Shown: piece after piece, positions 1-11,882 of the stretch
How the letters are laid out: the number at the start of each line of letters is the position of its first letter
Position numbering within the stretch: the first letter of the stretch is position 1
Source of the DNA: Sipunculus nudus
Lineage: Eukaryota > Annelida > Sipuncula > Golfingiida > Sipunculidae
Assembly (NCBI GenBank): GCA_026874595.1
Contig: CM049315.1
Span: 64,975,389-65,039,388 of the forward strand
Direction: 5' to 3'
Length of the DNA stretch: 64,000 nt
Program-made: the position numbers and the translations under genes
Notes under the pieces: generated by a model
Database searches by the model: none
The model's input: only the letters and a program-made list of their open reading frames with translations
What the model was told of the DNA's origin: nothing

Positions 1-29
1 ATTTTTGGGCTTGGGTTACAAAGTGGCAA

Positions 30-1410
30 TATATTCACTTTGGACTACTTTCACATCAATCTACACACTAGACACAGTAGGAATGTACGCTCAAGCATGC
101 ATAATCTGATGAAAGGTCAACAAGGTCAACATACAGGTGACTGAAGAGGGGCTGGATTAAGCTTGGGTCTGACATGGTCTCATATAAACATTAATAAAAG
201 CTACAATATTTGGCCAATTTCTTTCAGCTCTCTAAACTACAAAGATGAAATCCATATGTGTGCATGATATGAAAATTATATCAACAGTGCTCACAGAAAA
301 CAAACGTGCCATGGTCAAAGTTGGGCAAAATCTAAGGTAATAATTTTATATTTATACTAATAACTTATAAAATTTAAAAAATTCAGAACTAATTTTGGGT
401 ATTCAATTGAATCTTGATTAAATAATGTTACATCCCTGACAAAAAATCTCTAGCTTCAGCAATCATCTTGTTAAGGGAGTAAATATATTTCTTGATTTTT
501 TAAAAAGTGCATTATGTTTGGGCCCATAACTTAAAACAATTACGCAATACTGACATCATTTCTGGCATGTGCATAGCGAATGTATAGAAAAATATGTATA
601 TTATATATGATCAAAGTCAGATCAGTGGTTTTGATATTAGGCAGTCTTACAGTGTAACAATGGGTTTTTAATGGAAAAATGAAGTTTTTCATTAATATTT
701 CGAAGGAATTAAGTCCTAGTGATCAAATTCTTGGCATGGTAGGGGATTTGGAGACATCTAACTGTATGCCAAATTTAAGGAACTAGCTGAAGCTGGGGAG
801 CTGCGCTCTAGCAAACTGCATAACACTAGCTTGATGTAAACAATATGTGACATTGTTCTTGAAAACTTGAATAAAATCTACAGTTTTTGAACAACTGGTT
901 TCAAATTTTTGTTGTGAACAGACAAAATGCTAACAAAAACATGCTGTGAAAATTAATCCCAAACCTGGGCAAACTTAAAGGTACCAATTTTATATTTTTC
1001 CCAATATTTAAAAAAATTTAACAGATTTTGATCTAATTTTTGGTATACAATTAAATTTTGATCAATTAAAGTTGTATTACTGAAAAAAAGTTCCTATACC
1101 TTTAACACTTTTGGTCTCAAGTGACCAAATATCTTTCCTGATTTTTTTACAAAGTCCATTATGTTTGGGCCCATAACTTTTTTAAATTAGATATTACTGA
1201 CTTAATTTCTGGCATGTACATAGGAACTATATATAGGAATATTTATGGTAAATATGAAGAAAACCAGATGAGTGGTTTTAATATTAGGCAGTCCTGAAGT
1301 GTGAAAATAGATTTCTAATAAAAAATTGAGGTTTTTCCTTAATATCTCGAAGGAGCGAAGTCATATTGACCCAATTTTCGGCATGGTAGATTTTGGGGTC
1401 ATCTTACGGT
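30..1410 (+). repeat. Dispersed repeat, first copy of a 1.4-kb duplication
   Basis: From about position 30 the sequence closely matches 13160-14955. Shared landmarks are the GCTCAAGCATGCATAATC motif, the 'aggtcaacaaggtcaac' motif and a long shared AT-rich body. Homology ends near 1411, where the other copy switches to a different repeat. The copy may extend left of the window. It holds no credible gene; the short reading frame at 1326-1553 is repeat sequence. Confidence 0.8.
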
Positions 1411-1521
1411 ATGACGAATTTCAGATTTGTAGGTCCAATGGTGTCGAAACGTGCCAGTCTAACGAACGGACATCCAGACGAACGGACAGACGGACGGAGG
1501 ACGGACAATGGACCACGACTA

Positions 1522-1552
1522 TAGCTCAGATGACTTATAGTCAGCTGAGCTA
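1522..1552 (+). repeat. Family-B 3' terminal hairpin
   Basis: This is a 31-nt inverted repeat: arm TAGCTCAG, one mismatch, TGACT, a 3-nt loop, then AGTCA and CTGAGCTA, followed by an A-run. The same structure recurs at 5493, 6906, 11310, 17593, 40722 and 54025. It marks the 3' end of helitron-like family-B elements, preceded as usual by a GGACGGACAGACGG-type tail. Confidence 0.75.
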
Positions 1553-1559
1553 AAAAATT

Positions 1560-2526
1560 TATAGCAGATCTGCATTGATCTCATGAATGATATTTTTTGT
1601 CTGAAAAAGTTGGAAATCCACCAATAGATGGAAAAATCTCATCCCTGTATAGCTCAGAAGACTTTCAGTCAGCTGAGCTAAAAACAGGTCCCCGGGTCTG
1701 AAAAAAGCTAAAAAATTGGTCTGGGGCCCTTAAAAAATGTAACTGTGGCTGATAAAAAGGGGTCTGGAGCCCTCCCCTGTATAACCACTACTGGGAGGGG
1801 GGATGGCTTTTACCACCTTACTCCTCTGAAACTACATTTTGTAGTGTTTTACAGACAGTTTAAGGCTACCCCCCTCCTTCTTGGAGTTGTGGATATTTTC
1901 TAGGGTATTAGGTATTGGTCCCTCAGTATAAACTGTACACCCTGCAAAATCCAGATCCACCCCTGCTATGGCATTGGGCATGGTTAAGACTAAAGAAAGG
2001 AAGACAACATATGCAAAAAAAATAAACTTTTAAAATAGATAAAATGAAGAAAGGTGTTCATATCTGTGCATATTTAACCAATATTAATAACATCTCAATA
2101 AACCAAAGCTGTGCGTTTAGACATGCTTCATTAGTTTTAAGCTGTCCCGACTTCAGCCCTGTTTTCCTCTGCTTTCCTGTCATCTTATGATTCTTACCCT
2201 CCAATTTTTAAACACCAATAACTTACTCATATATTGAGGTATTTTGATAAACATTTTCAAGTGCACATTTTCTTCTTTCAGATTATAATAAAAAATAATT
2301 TTCTAAAATAAGTGACAAGTGACTGATTTCATGCAGATGGGTCACATAAATATGATATAGATCTACAGATATCCAATTCTCTCTCTGTCTGTCTCTCTGT
2401 CTAGCTGTCTCTCTGTCTGTCTCTCTGTCTCATATATTGTCATTCAGCCTCAAGCCTACAAGAAATATTTACAAAGATCATGAACAAATTTAAATAAAGC
2501 ATAAAAATTTAAACTACTGCACTTAC
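1560..2526. other. Intron sequence, no gene seen
   Basis: This stretch contains a degenerate second copy of the family-B hairpin at about 1651-1681. Otherwise it is AT-rich intron with no recognisable coding sequence. Confidence 0.6.
2378..2432 (+). repeat. CT/CTGT microsatellite
   Basis: An imperfect run of CTCT and CTGT tetranucleotides lies about 95 bp downstream (in gene direction) of the NOMO exon at 2527-2663. Confidence 0.85.
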
Positions 2527-2663
2527 CAGTTTGACATCATGTGATAAGCTGCATGTCAGACTGAATCCTGATTGGTAGAAGTCCACTCCAGACAGGTTCT
2601 CATTAGTCACTTCAACAGTTTTTGATTTTTCTTCCCAACACCAATCTTCATTCAGCAATGTGA
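2527..2663 (-). CDS. NOMO: NOMO-like exon (3'-most in window)
   Basis: The exon gives 137 nt, that is, two bases completing a split Val codon plus 45 codons. On the minus strand the acceptor is a long T-run ending TAG, and the donor is a consensus GTAAGT after the Lys-Leu codons. The peptide carries LNEDWCWEEKSKTVEV near the start and SGFSLTCSLSHDVKL at the end. These match the highly conserved HEDWCW and CSLSH segments of vertebrate NOMO, at the junction of two beta-sandwich repeats in the ER lumen. The phase (1 in, 0 out) agrees with the exon at 18451-18520. The next exon downstream in the gene is not in the window. I am very confident of family and borders; residue identity beyond the motifs was not computed. 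Confidence 0.93.
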
Positions 2664-4118
2664 CTAAAAAAAAAAAAGACTTAATCCCCAAAAAAGAACA
2701 GAGATCTATCATAAAACAGAATATTCAATATTAAATGTAAAGAGAAATATACATTCAAGAATATTTTTTCTCAAAATAAGTCATACCTGAATATAAATGA
2801 TAAGCAGAACTCAGTTTTTTGTCTGTCTACAGCATTTAGTCTAAATATAAACGGTGACTAACTTGTTTAGCAATTTTATGTGTATGTACTGCATACTGCA
2901 TCGTTCTCTTTAAAATAAGGGATCTGCTGGTCAGGGCCCTTAGCTGGAATTGATTATGAGAATAATTGTATAACAAGGACCCATGGTTCATGTCGCTCAG
3001 CTGAATTTTGCAAATTTTAGAAAATGCAAAATATACTACCGGTATTTCTCTTTTAAAGCTAAGAGGAAATGGCCCTGCTAACTGGTGATCAAATTTTAAT
3101 ATATGTTTGCTGAACTAATACTGTGCCATTTTTTTACTATATCTAAGACACAGGAGCCTGACATGATCAAATACTTCTTAAAGTCATTATTTCAACTATA
3201 TGACTGTAATATGTGCATAAGATGATTTGCTTAAGTAAAATAATGAACATTTCATTAAAAATTTTCTATTTTCAAATAAGCATAAACTAAATCTGATAAG
3301 AATATATTTTACTGTGTAATATATTCAAATTCCAAACAATTTGATCATGGTTAAAGTACCTCCTATCATGGCTTTAACATAACATTTATGAGACTGAACA
3401 TATTATAATTTACAGCTATATACTTAAGGTATAGATTGCAAAACACTTGCATTCATTCTGTACATAAACAAAACAGGATTGTTAATGACTATAAGTGTCT
3501 TAATGCCATCATAAAACTTTAAATGTGTCAACTAGTACTTGTCAGAATCTAATTTTTTTATCAAATAATATTTTTAAAAATTTGAATAAGAATTATAAAT
3601 TTGCAATACCGGTATGTAGCGCATGTGATTAAAGACATGAAAATTTATTCTGTAATAATATAATATACATGTACTTATTTCATTTGGTTCTTCATTTATA
3701 TTAACATTTGAAATGCTAAGAGAAAATGGCCCTGCTAAGATGAAACCCTGAAAATTTGGGTTTGGGGCAGGTTGAATCATGGGACTAAAGTTTATCATAT
3801 GCAATATTACACAACTGAATATATAAGTTGCTTTCAAATTTCAGATTTTAATAGCTTAAATCCATACACATACAACATATGAAACTTATTTCAACAATAC
3901 TTACAGGAAAAATTTCATATATAATATATATTTAATGATAATGGAGAGATGATGGACACACAGAGCTGATCACTTTATGTTCCATGTTCCTGAGGAAAGA
4001 ATATGTTTCAGTCAGATCTTTATTTTTTCTAGTCAAATTATTTTTTTTAATCAAATAAATTGTACACATTTGCAATAAAAACATGTTCCAGTGCACAGGT
4101 GCAAAGGAATCAATGACT

Positions 4119-4135
4119 GGGGGGGGGGGGGGGGG
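4119..4135 (+). repeat. Poly-G tract (17 G)
   Basis: A pure G run. Exact length is uncertain because such tracts are error-prone in assembly. Confidence 0.8.
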
Positions 4136-4740
4136 TTAACATCACTTCTGCATATTCATACAGAGCAAACAAAACCCGATCTCCAATTCTGCTGAGGCAG
4201 GAAAATAATGAACTAATGTTTGTATTAGATCCTCATATTATTATCACATCATTATTTTATTTTAAGTTTATATTTCTATACATTTCCAATATAATAAATA
4301 TATCTGAATATAAAAGTTGATTCATAATTCTAAATTGCATCTTAATAAATCTCAATCAGATAACACCACATCATATATACAAATGTATATTTATTTTTTA
4401 CCTAAAAAATTGCAAAATAATAAATATCTATAAATAATATTTGATTCAGATTTCACAATTTAAAATTGCGCCTTTATTTATCCATAATTTGCTTCATGTT
4501 TTATAAATTAATGCAAACTGATGGGTTTAATTATATTCTGATTTGTTAAAATCATTTTAAAGAAAATTGAGTTCTTTAAAAATGCTACATTAACACAACA
4601 TTGGTATCTTCTGGATTACTCCTTAAATTATTTTTCATGGAAAGTTCTGTATATTGGAGTGAAAACAGCATTACAATTAAGGAAATACAGTCAAAAAAAT
4701 TACAATTACTGCATTACACTTGCTGGGGAGGGTTGACGCA

Positions 4741-4751
4741 GGGGGGGGGGG
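4741..4751 (+). repeat. Poly-G tract (11 G, then GAGGGGG)
   Basis: A short G homopolymer inside intron sequence. Confidence 0.75.
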
Positions 4752-4909
4752 AGGGGGTGATATGAGAATAACTTTACACCTGTCACAGCAGGGGATCTCC
4801 TCCAGTGACTGTAACAAATCAGAAACCCTGGCATAGCTGACTTCCAAAGACCAGGAGTGAGTTACCTGCATCCAGACAAAGCAATTCACTACAATAGAGC
4901 CTCAAGAAA

Positions 4910-5523
4910 AAAAATCAACAGTACTCACAGGGAAAAAAATGTGCCATGGTCAAAGATGGGCAAAATTAAAGGTACTGATTTTATTTTTATGCTAATTTTA
5001 AAAAAAATTTAAAAATTCAGATCTAATTTTGAGCATACAATTGAATCTTAATTAAACAAAGTTATATTCTTGGGAAAAAAGTCTCTCTCTTAAAAAATTT
5101 ACATGTTAAATGAGCAAATATTTTTCGTGATTTTTTACAAAGTCCAATATGTTCAAGCCCATAACTTATAGAAATTACACTATATAGTCTTAATTTCTGG
5201 CATGTATATAGGAAATATATAGGAGAACACTTCTCGTAAATATTAAGAAAAATAGATAGGTAGTTTTGATATTAGGCAGTCCTGAAATATGATAATAGGT
5301 TTTTAATTAAAATTTGAGGCTCTTCCTTAATTTCTCGAAGGAACGAAGTTGCAATGACCCAGTTTTCGGTTTGGTAGGAGATCTTTGGGACATCTAACAG
5401 TATGCCAAATTTTGGATTAGTGGGTCTAAAAGTTTCAAAACATGCTAGTCTAATGGACGGACAGATGGACGACAGACAATGGACCACGACTATAGCTCAG
5501 ATGACTTATAGTCAGCTGAGCTA
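4910..5523 (+). repeat. Dispersed repeat ending in family-B hairpin
   Basis: The body resembles the 30-1553 repeat: a 'gccatggtcaaag' start, a CCCATAACTT block, and an 'aggcagtcctg' block. It ends with a GGACGGACAGATGG tail and the 31-nt hairpin at 5493-5523. It is an older, diverged copy with no coding potential. Confidence 0.7.
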
Positions 5524-5699
5524 AAAATGAGCTGATGTGGTATATGATAGGATACATTTCATAACAAAAGCGTGAATTTAATTAAGTTTTCAAAAGTTAA
5601 ATATATGGTCATATGAGCTAAAAACTAATAAAACACAAGTTTGTCCAATATTCCTGGATAACTAAGTTTAACAGTGTTATTCATATCAAGGCCCAGCCT

Positions 5700-6230
5700 A
5701 CTTAAAGAGATGTGAATGAAATGCTACAAAGTATTTATATCTCTCTTAAATCTTAACATGTCATAAAGCACTTACATTAGATCCTAACATCACATTTGAA
5801 TATTAGGATTCAAATCCTGAAAATTATTTTTTTTTTTTTTAAATTTTCAAAATTTTAGGTGGGTCTCTGTGATTACCACAAAAAAATGTGAAATTATAAG
5901 ATTCATCTTGTTTATTGTACAGTTCAGTCAACTGAATGGGGCGGTGAGATGGGGACTGGGGAGAGAGACTTAAAGAGATATGAATGAAATGCTACAGAGT
6001 ATTTATATCTTATTAAATCTTAAAACATCAATAAGTACTTACACAAGATCCTAACATTTCATCACATTTGAATATTAAAAATGAATTTAACAATGCAATT
6101 ATACAATTCATTTTGTTCATTAGTCCTGTGTTTTGAAGGGTTGAGTGGGTCTCTGTATGTTACTGCTGGTTGCTGAAAAAAATGTGAAATTATAAGATTC
6201 ATCTTGTTTATTGTAAAGTCCTGTCAACAG
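5700..6230 (+). repeat. Local duplication, about 250-bp period
   Basis: The segment at about 5700-5935 (AAGAGATGTGAATGAAATGC, then RTCTTATTAAATCTTA-like and ATTCATCTTGTTTATTGTA motifs) is repeated at about 5969-6225. It is a two-copy diverged tandem repeat in the intron, followed by the G tract at 6265. Confidence 0.65.
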
Positions 6231-6264
6231 AATGGAGTGGTGGGAGGGAAAGGGGTTGGGGGAT

Positions 6265-6279
6265 GGGGGGGGGGGGGGG
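6265..6279 (+). repeat. Poly-G tract (15 G)
   Basis: A G homopolymer embedded in a purine-rich stretch. Confidence 0.75.
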
Positions 6280-6379
6280 AAGAGAGAGCGAGATCATAAC
6301 CCAGATCACCTAGACAGAGCTGGCCAGGGGTGAAGATATTACATAACACCTTGCCCAGCTGAGAGCTGGCTGGAGTACT

Positions 6380-6936
6380 AAACTGCACACCAGTGGTTTG
6401 ATGTAAACAATACTTGACACGGTGTTTGAAAACTTCAATAAAATCTACAGTTTTTGATCAATTGGTTTCAAATTTCAGATCTTAACAGCTATTATGCTTA
6501 TGTGAACATGCTGTGCAAATTAAATCCACAACACAGGAATAAAAGTGCCATCGTCAAATTTAGGCAAAATTTAAGGTACTGATTTTATATTTTTGTGAAT
6601 AACTTATACAATTTGTAATATTCAAACCAAATTTTCAGTCTACAATTGAATCTTGATTAAATGAATGTATATCTCTGAAAAAAAGTTTCTAGCTTCAGCA
6701 ATTCTTATGTTAAGTGAGAAAATATATTTCCTGATTTTTTACAAGGTACAAAGTCCTAGTGACCCAATTTTGGTATGGTAGGAGATTTTACTGGATGTCT
6801 AACTGTATGCAAAATTTTGGATTCATAGGTCCAACAGTTTTAAAACGTGCCCTGTTGATGGACGGACGGACAGCCGGCCGGACGATGGACAAAGAACCAT
6901 GACTATAGCTCAGGTGACTTATAGTCAGCTGAGTTA
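6380..6936 (+). repeat. Dispersed repeat ending in family-B hairpin
   Basis: A shorter, internally deleted relative of the 30-1553 repeat. It ends in a GGACGGACGGACAG tail and a hairpin at 6906-6936, with one arm base changed (GAGTTA). Confidence 0.7.
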
Positions 6937-7357
6937 AAAACCTAGCACATGGAAATGAGGCAATAGTTAAGTTTTTTGTATATCACTTTCTTCATAATGT
7001 ATACAATACACACACTTGGAGTTGACTGTGTACTTTTATGGACTACATAAAAGATGCAGGAGCCTCTCATAATCACAATATCAGTATCTCAACAAAGTAA
7101 CTATAAATTATAAATACTTGCATTTATTCCAACACATCAAAATAAATTTAGTTTATGCTTTTATATTATACATATAACAAGTGACCCATGGGTCATGACG
7201 CTCAGCTGACTGGGAAGAGATTCACAAAAGGAAATTTTATCATCAGAATGGTAGATACCCATTCAACTGAAGCATCAAATAGATTAACCAACAGGCCAAG
7301 ATTTAGTCTGTATTTATATATCTGAAAAATAGAGAAAAAATGTGTAAACTCTAAAAA

Positions 7358-8969
7358 CTAGAATACGGTTAGCCGACAAGTGACTACGTGTATCTGCCAA
7401 AATCAGAGTGAAGTGAGGCATGGATTGAGTGGCAAGGGGAAACAGAGTGAGGTATGTTGCATATTAGCATGGATGTCTGCAGCCTAAATGTGTATGTAGG
7501 TTGTGCAACCTACCACAAATCCAGAAAGCTGTCCAAGTTGTATACATATGCAAAATTTTAGGCAGAAAAGTCAAACCACTACATGGATATGAGTGATTTT
7601 AGCCCACGGCAGACAAACAGACAGACGCTGTGCAAAAATGGTTGCAGTTTTGTGTATGATAAAGACCTATGTGAGATCTAAACACAAGCACAATTTTGGC
7701 CCAATCGGTCAAATGGTTCCTGAGATATTAGCTTGGATGTGTGCAGCGTTAACTAGAATGTAGGTGGCGCCACCTGTCATAAAATCAAGAAAGCTATCCA
7801 GGATGTATAAACCTGCAAAATTTTAGGCAGTTATGTGAAACCACTACAGAGAAATGAGTGATTTTAGGCCACGGCAGACCAACAGACAGACGCTGTGCAA
7901 AATGTGCAAAAATGGTTGCAGGTGGCCCCTCCAGTTTTGTGTATGATAAAGACCTATGTGAGATCTATACACATGCAAAATTTTGGCCCAATCGTTCAAA
8001 CGGTTCCCGAGATATGAGCTTGGATGTCTGCAGCATAAACTAGAATAAAGGTGGCGCCACCTGTCATAAAATCAAGAAAGCTATCCAGGATGTATAAAAC
8101 TGCAAAATTTTAGGCAGATATGTCAAACCACTGCCAAGATGTAAGTGACTTTATGGCACGGCAGACAAACAGACAGACGCTGTGCAAAAATGGTTGCAGG
8201 TGGTGCCACCAGTTTTGTGTATGATAAAGAGCTATGTTAGATCTATACACATGCAAAATTTTGGCCCGATCAGTCAAACGGTTCCCAAGATATGAGCTTT
8301 GGATGTCATCAGCGTGAACGTGAATGTAGGTGGTGCCACCTGTCATAAAATCAAGAAAGCTATCCAGGATGTATAAAACTGCAAAATTTTAGGCAGATAT
8401 GTCAAACCACTGCCGAGATATGAGTGACATTATTGCACGGCAGACAAACAGACAGACGCTGTGCAAAAATGGTTGCAGGTGGCGCCACCAGTTTAGCGTA
8501 TGATAAAGAGCTATGTTAGATCTATATACATGCAAAATTTTGGCCCGATCGGTCAAACGGTTCCCGAAATATGAGCTTGGATGTCATCAGTGTGAATGAG
8601 AATGTAGGTGGCACCACCTGTCATAAAATCAAGAAAGCTATCCAGGATGTATACGCATGCAGAATTTCAGGTGAATTAGTCAATTCACTGCAGAGATATG
8701 AGTGATTTTAACCAAAGGCAGATGAACAGATGGACACTGTGCAAACATGGTTACAGGTGGCGCCACCATTTTTTGTGTATGTTATAGAGCTATCCAAGGG
8801 CTACATTAGTATAAATTTTATTTCCTGATCAGTCAAACGGTTCCCGAGATATGAGCTTGGAAAGCTGATAAAATCAAGTCCCAGAGGAGCTCTCTGGAAA
8901 CAAACGCGGCAACGGCTGAGGAACCCGGTCAAAAACATAATATCCACAAAACTTCGTTTTGGCGGGTAC
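7358..8969 (+). mobile_element. Helitron-like element, family A, nested
   Basis: It starts CTAGAATACGG with a GTAGTCG-like hairpin and a GTATCTGCCAAAATC motif. It ends in a hairpin (left arm ATATCCACAAAAC, right arm GTTTTGGCGGGTAC). The core is tandem, with a period near 280 bp (CTGTGCAAAAATGGTTGCA landmarks). Comparing 7340-7360 and 8970-8990 with the uninterrupted copy at 39820-39860 shows precise insertion into an A-run with no clear target duplication. It has no coding sequence. Confidence 0.75.
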
Positions 8970-8984
8970 AAAAATACAGGTGGC

Positions 8985-11250
8985 TCCACCAGTCTGCAGA
9001 AACTAATAAAAACACTTACAAACATCAATATCCATGCAAAGAATCATGGTGATCTCCCCATTAGTTGTTCAGATACTTTAGCTTTTGTATCAAATTGTCC
9101 ATTATTCTGAGGGATACTTCGGAGTCCTATAGCTTGAAGGATATGGGTAACAGAGACCTATTTTTAAGTTTCCACAGGCACTTTTCATGGGCCTTCTTGC
9201 ATGACAAGAATGAAGATTCTAGGTCCAGTTGTTGCGATTTGTACCCTGTTGACTGATAACCACATCTTTAAAGGTATCAAAAAAAGAGAAAAAAAATCAT
9301 AAAAATTTGAAAAAAATAGAGGTGACACACCCACTCTGCAGAAACTGATGGAACAGGTCATGATCAATATGTATGCCGAAAATCATGACCATCAGTGTTG
9401 TAGTTATTGAGATACTGCAGTTTTTGTATCAAATTTTCCATTATTCTGGGGGGTATTTTGGAGCCATACAGCTTGAAGAATATGGGTAACAGAGACCTAA
9501 TTTCAGGTTTCCATGGAGAATTTTCATGGGTCTCCCTGTGTGTCAAGAATGAAGATTCTAGGTCCAGTTTTAATGATTTGTGCCCTGTTAACAGATGTTC
9601 ATAACTTTAAAGGTCACAAAAATAGAGAAAAAATTCGTAAAAAAACCCGAACAAATACAGGTGGTGCCACCAGTCTGCAGAAACTGATGAAACACTCCAT
9701 GATCAATATCCATGAAAACAATTATGGTGATCTCTGCATTAGTTGTTCAGATACTTCAGCTTTTGTATCAAATTTTCCATTATTCTGAGCTGTACTTTGG
9801 AGTGCCATAGCTCAAAGGATATGGGTAACAGAGACCTAATTTCAGGTGTCCATGGAGACTTATCATGGGTCTCCCTGTGTGTCAACAATGAAGATTCTAG
9901 ATCCAGTCCTTACGCTTTGTACCCTGTTGACAGATAACTACATCCTGAAAGGTCTCGAAAATAGAGAAAAAAAAATTGTGAAAATTTGAAAAAATACAGG
10001 TGGCACCACCAGTCTGCAGGTACTGATGAAACACCTCTTGATCAATATGTATGCCAAAAATCATGACCATCAGTGTTGTAGTTATTGAGATGTTGCAGTT
10101 TGTTTTTATCAAATTTTCCATTATTCTGGGGGGTTATTGGGAGCCCCCCATAGCTCAAAGGATATGGGTAACAGAGACCTTATTTCAGGTTTCCATGCAG
10201 ACTTTTTATGGACCTTTCAGTGTGTCAAGAATGAAGATTCTAGGTCCAGTCTATATGATTTGTGCCCTGTTAACAGCTGTTCACATTTTTAAATTCGTAA
10301 AAAATCGAAAAATTCAGGTGGCGCCACCAGTCTGCAGGAAGTGATGGAACATCTCATGATCAATACGTATGCCAAAAATCATGACCATCAGTCAAGTAGT
10401 TAATGAGATATTGAAGTTTTTGTATGAAATTTTTGACTTTTCTGGGGGGTACTTTGGGGCCCCATAGCTCGAAGGATATGGGTAACAGAGATCTAATTTA
10501 TGGTTTCCACGGAGACTTTTAATAGGTTTCTCAGTGTGTCGAGAATGAAGATTCTAGGTCCAGCGGTTACGATTTGTGCCACGTTAACAGATGACAGCAT
10601 CTTTAAACGTCTCAAAAATAGAGGAAAAAATTGTAAAAAAATCGAAAAATACAGGTGGCGCCACCAGTCTGCAGGAACTTATGGAACATCTCATGATCGC
10701 TATGTATGCCAAAAATCATGACCATCAGTGTTGTAGTTATTGAGATATTGAAGTTTTTGTATGAAATTTTTTACTATTCTGGGGGGTACTTTGGGGCCCC
10801 ATAGCTCGAAGGATATGGGTAACAAAGACCTAATTTCTGGTTTCCAAGGAGATTTTTCATGGACCTCTCAGTGTATCAAGAATTAAGATTCTAGGTCTAG
10901 GCTTTACGATTTGTGCCTTGTTAACAGATGTTCACATTTTTAAAGGTCTCAAAAATAGAGAAAAAAATTTGTAAAAAAATCGAAAAATACAGGTTGCGCC
11001 ACCAGTCTGCAGGAAGTGATGGAACATCTCATGATCAATATGTATGCCAAAAATCATGACCATCAATCAAGTAGTTAATGAGATATTGAAGTTTTTGTAT
11101 GAAATTTTTTACTTTTCTGGGGGGTACTTTGGGGCCCCATAGCTCGAAGGATATGGGTAACAGAGACCTAATTTCTGGTTTCCAAGGAGATTTTTCATGG
11201 ACCTCTCAGAATCCCAAGTTACAAGGTTCTAGGTTCAGCGGTTACGATTT
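8985..11250 (+). repeat. Tandem core of family B, ~336-bp units
   Basis: Seven diverged units share the 'caccagtctgcag', 'aatcatgaccatcagt', 'ttctggggggtactttgg' and 'gattctaggtccag' blocks. Units start with the palindrome GGTGGCGCCACC or its CpG-decayed forms. Related ~160-190-bp units occur at 50390-51350 and 63190-64000. Confidence 0.8.
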
Positions 11251-11340
11251 GTGCCTGGTTAACGGACGGACAGACGGACAGACAGACGACGGACAAAGAG
11301 TGATCGCTATAGCTCAGATGACTTTCAGTCAGCTGAGCTA

Positions 11341-11821
11341 AAAATGCAACATTTTAAGTTTCGGATCCAAGACCTGATAATTTATGCCAATTCAGATATA
11401 CTAATGTTATCATAATTTATTCATATATCCTTCATATAAATATATAAACAATACATTATCCTTGTATTTCACTCATTGCATAATACCCAACCTCACCCAT
11501 TAGATTGACTTTTGCCATACATTCACTCTCACATTTTCAACAAATATGCATGTCCAACATCCAGAAAAGTATCAAGTCTCATGGAATGCAGTTTAAACAA
11601 TGACAATTATTGCACTGCACATGATGTATACTGCTGTATGGGAGGGAGATAAGGGAATAACAGAACATCTGTGACACAGCCCAGCCAGGGTGCAGCATAA
11701 GTATATATATATATATATTTGCAGAAAGAATCAACTAATTTCCAAAATGAAAGTAAACTCAATTATGGGATTGTAACTTGCATAAACTAGGAACCCATGG
11801 GTCTCAAGCTCAGCTGAATTA

Positions 11822-11882
<61 letters not shown>

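Larger units (their letters stand above)
2664..4900. other. Intron, AT-rich, no gene
   Basis: No coding sequence is recognisable. It contains a family-B-like 5' motif (GACCCATGG, near 2980), homopolymer G tracts at 4119 and 4741, and short reading frames that look fortuitous. Confidence 0.6.
7187..11340 (+). mobile_element. Helitron-like non-autonomous element, family B
   Basis: The 5' end is ACAAGTGACCCATGGGTCAT (with a palindrome GACCCATGGGTC), followed by GCTCAGCTGACT. The 3' end is a hairpin whose right arm AGTCAGCTGAGC is the exact complement of that 5' motif. Between them lie about seven tandem units of about 336 bp (CAGTCTGCAG landmarks near 8993, 9332, 9674, 10009, 10329, 10667, 11003). 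A family-A element (7358-8969) interrupts it. The copy at 39653-40752 has the same ends without that insertion and with fewer units. No transposase or Rep/helicase is encoded. The assignment to Helentron-type elements is inferred from architecture alone. Confidence 0.75.

Noticed and set aside
1326-1553. 75-residue plus-strand frame
   Set aside because: It lies wholly inside a dispersed repeat tail (GGACGGACAGACGG) and the family-B hairpin. Equivalent frames at 5272 and 11099 have unrelated or repeat-derived sequence.
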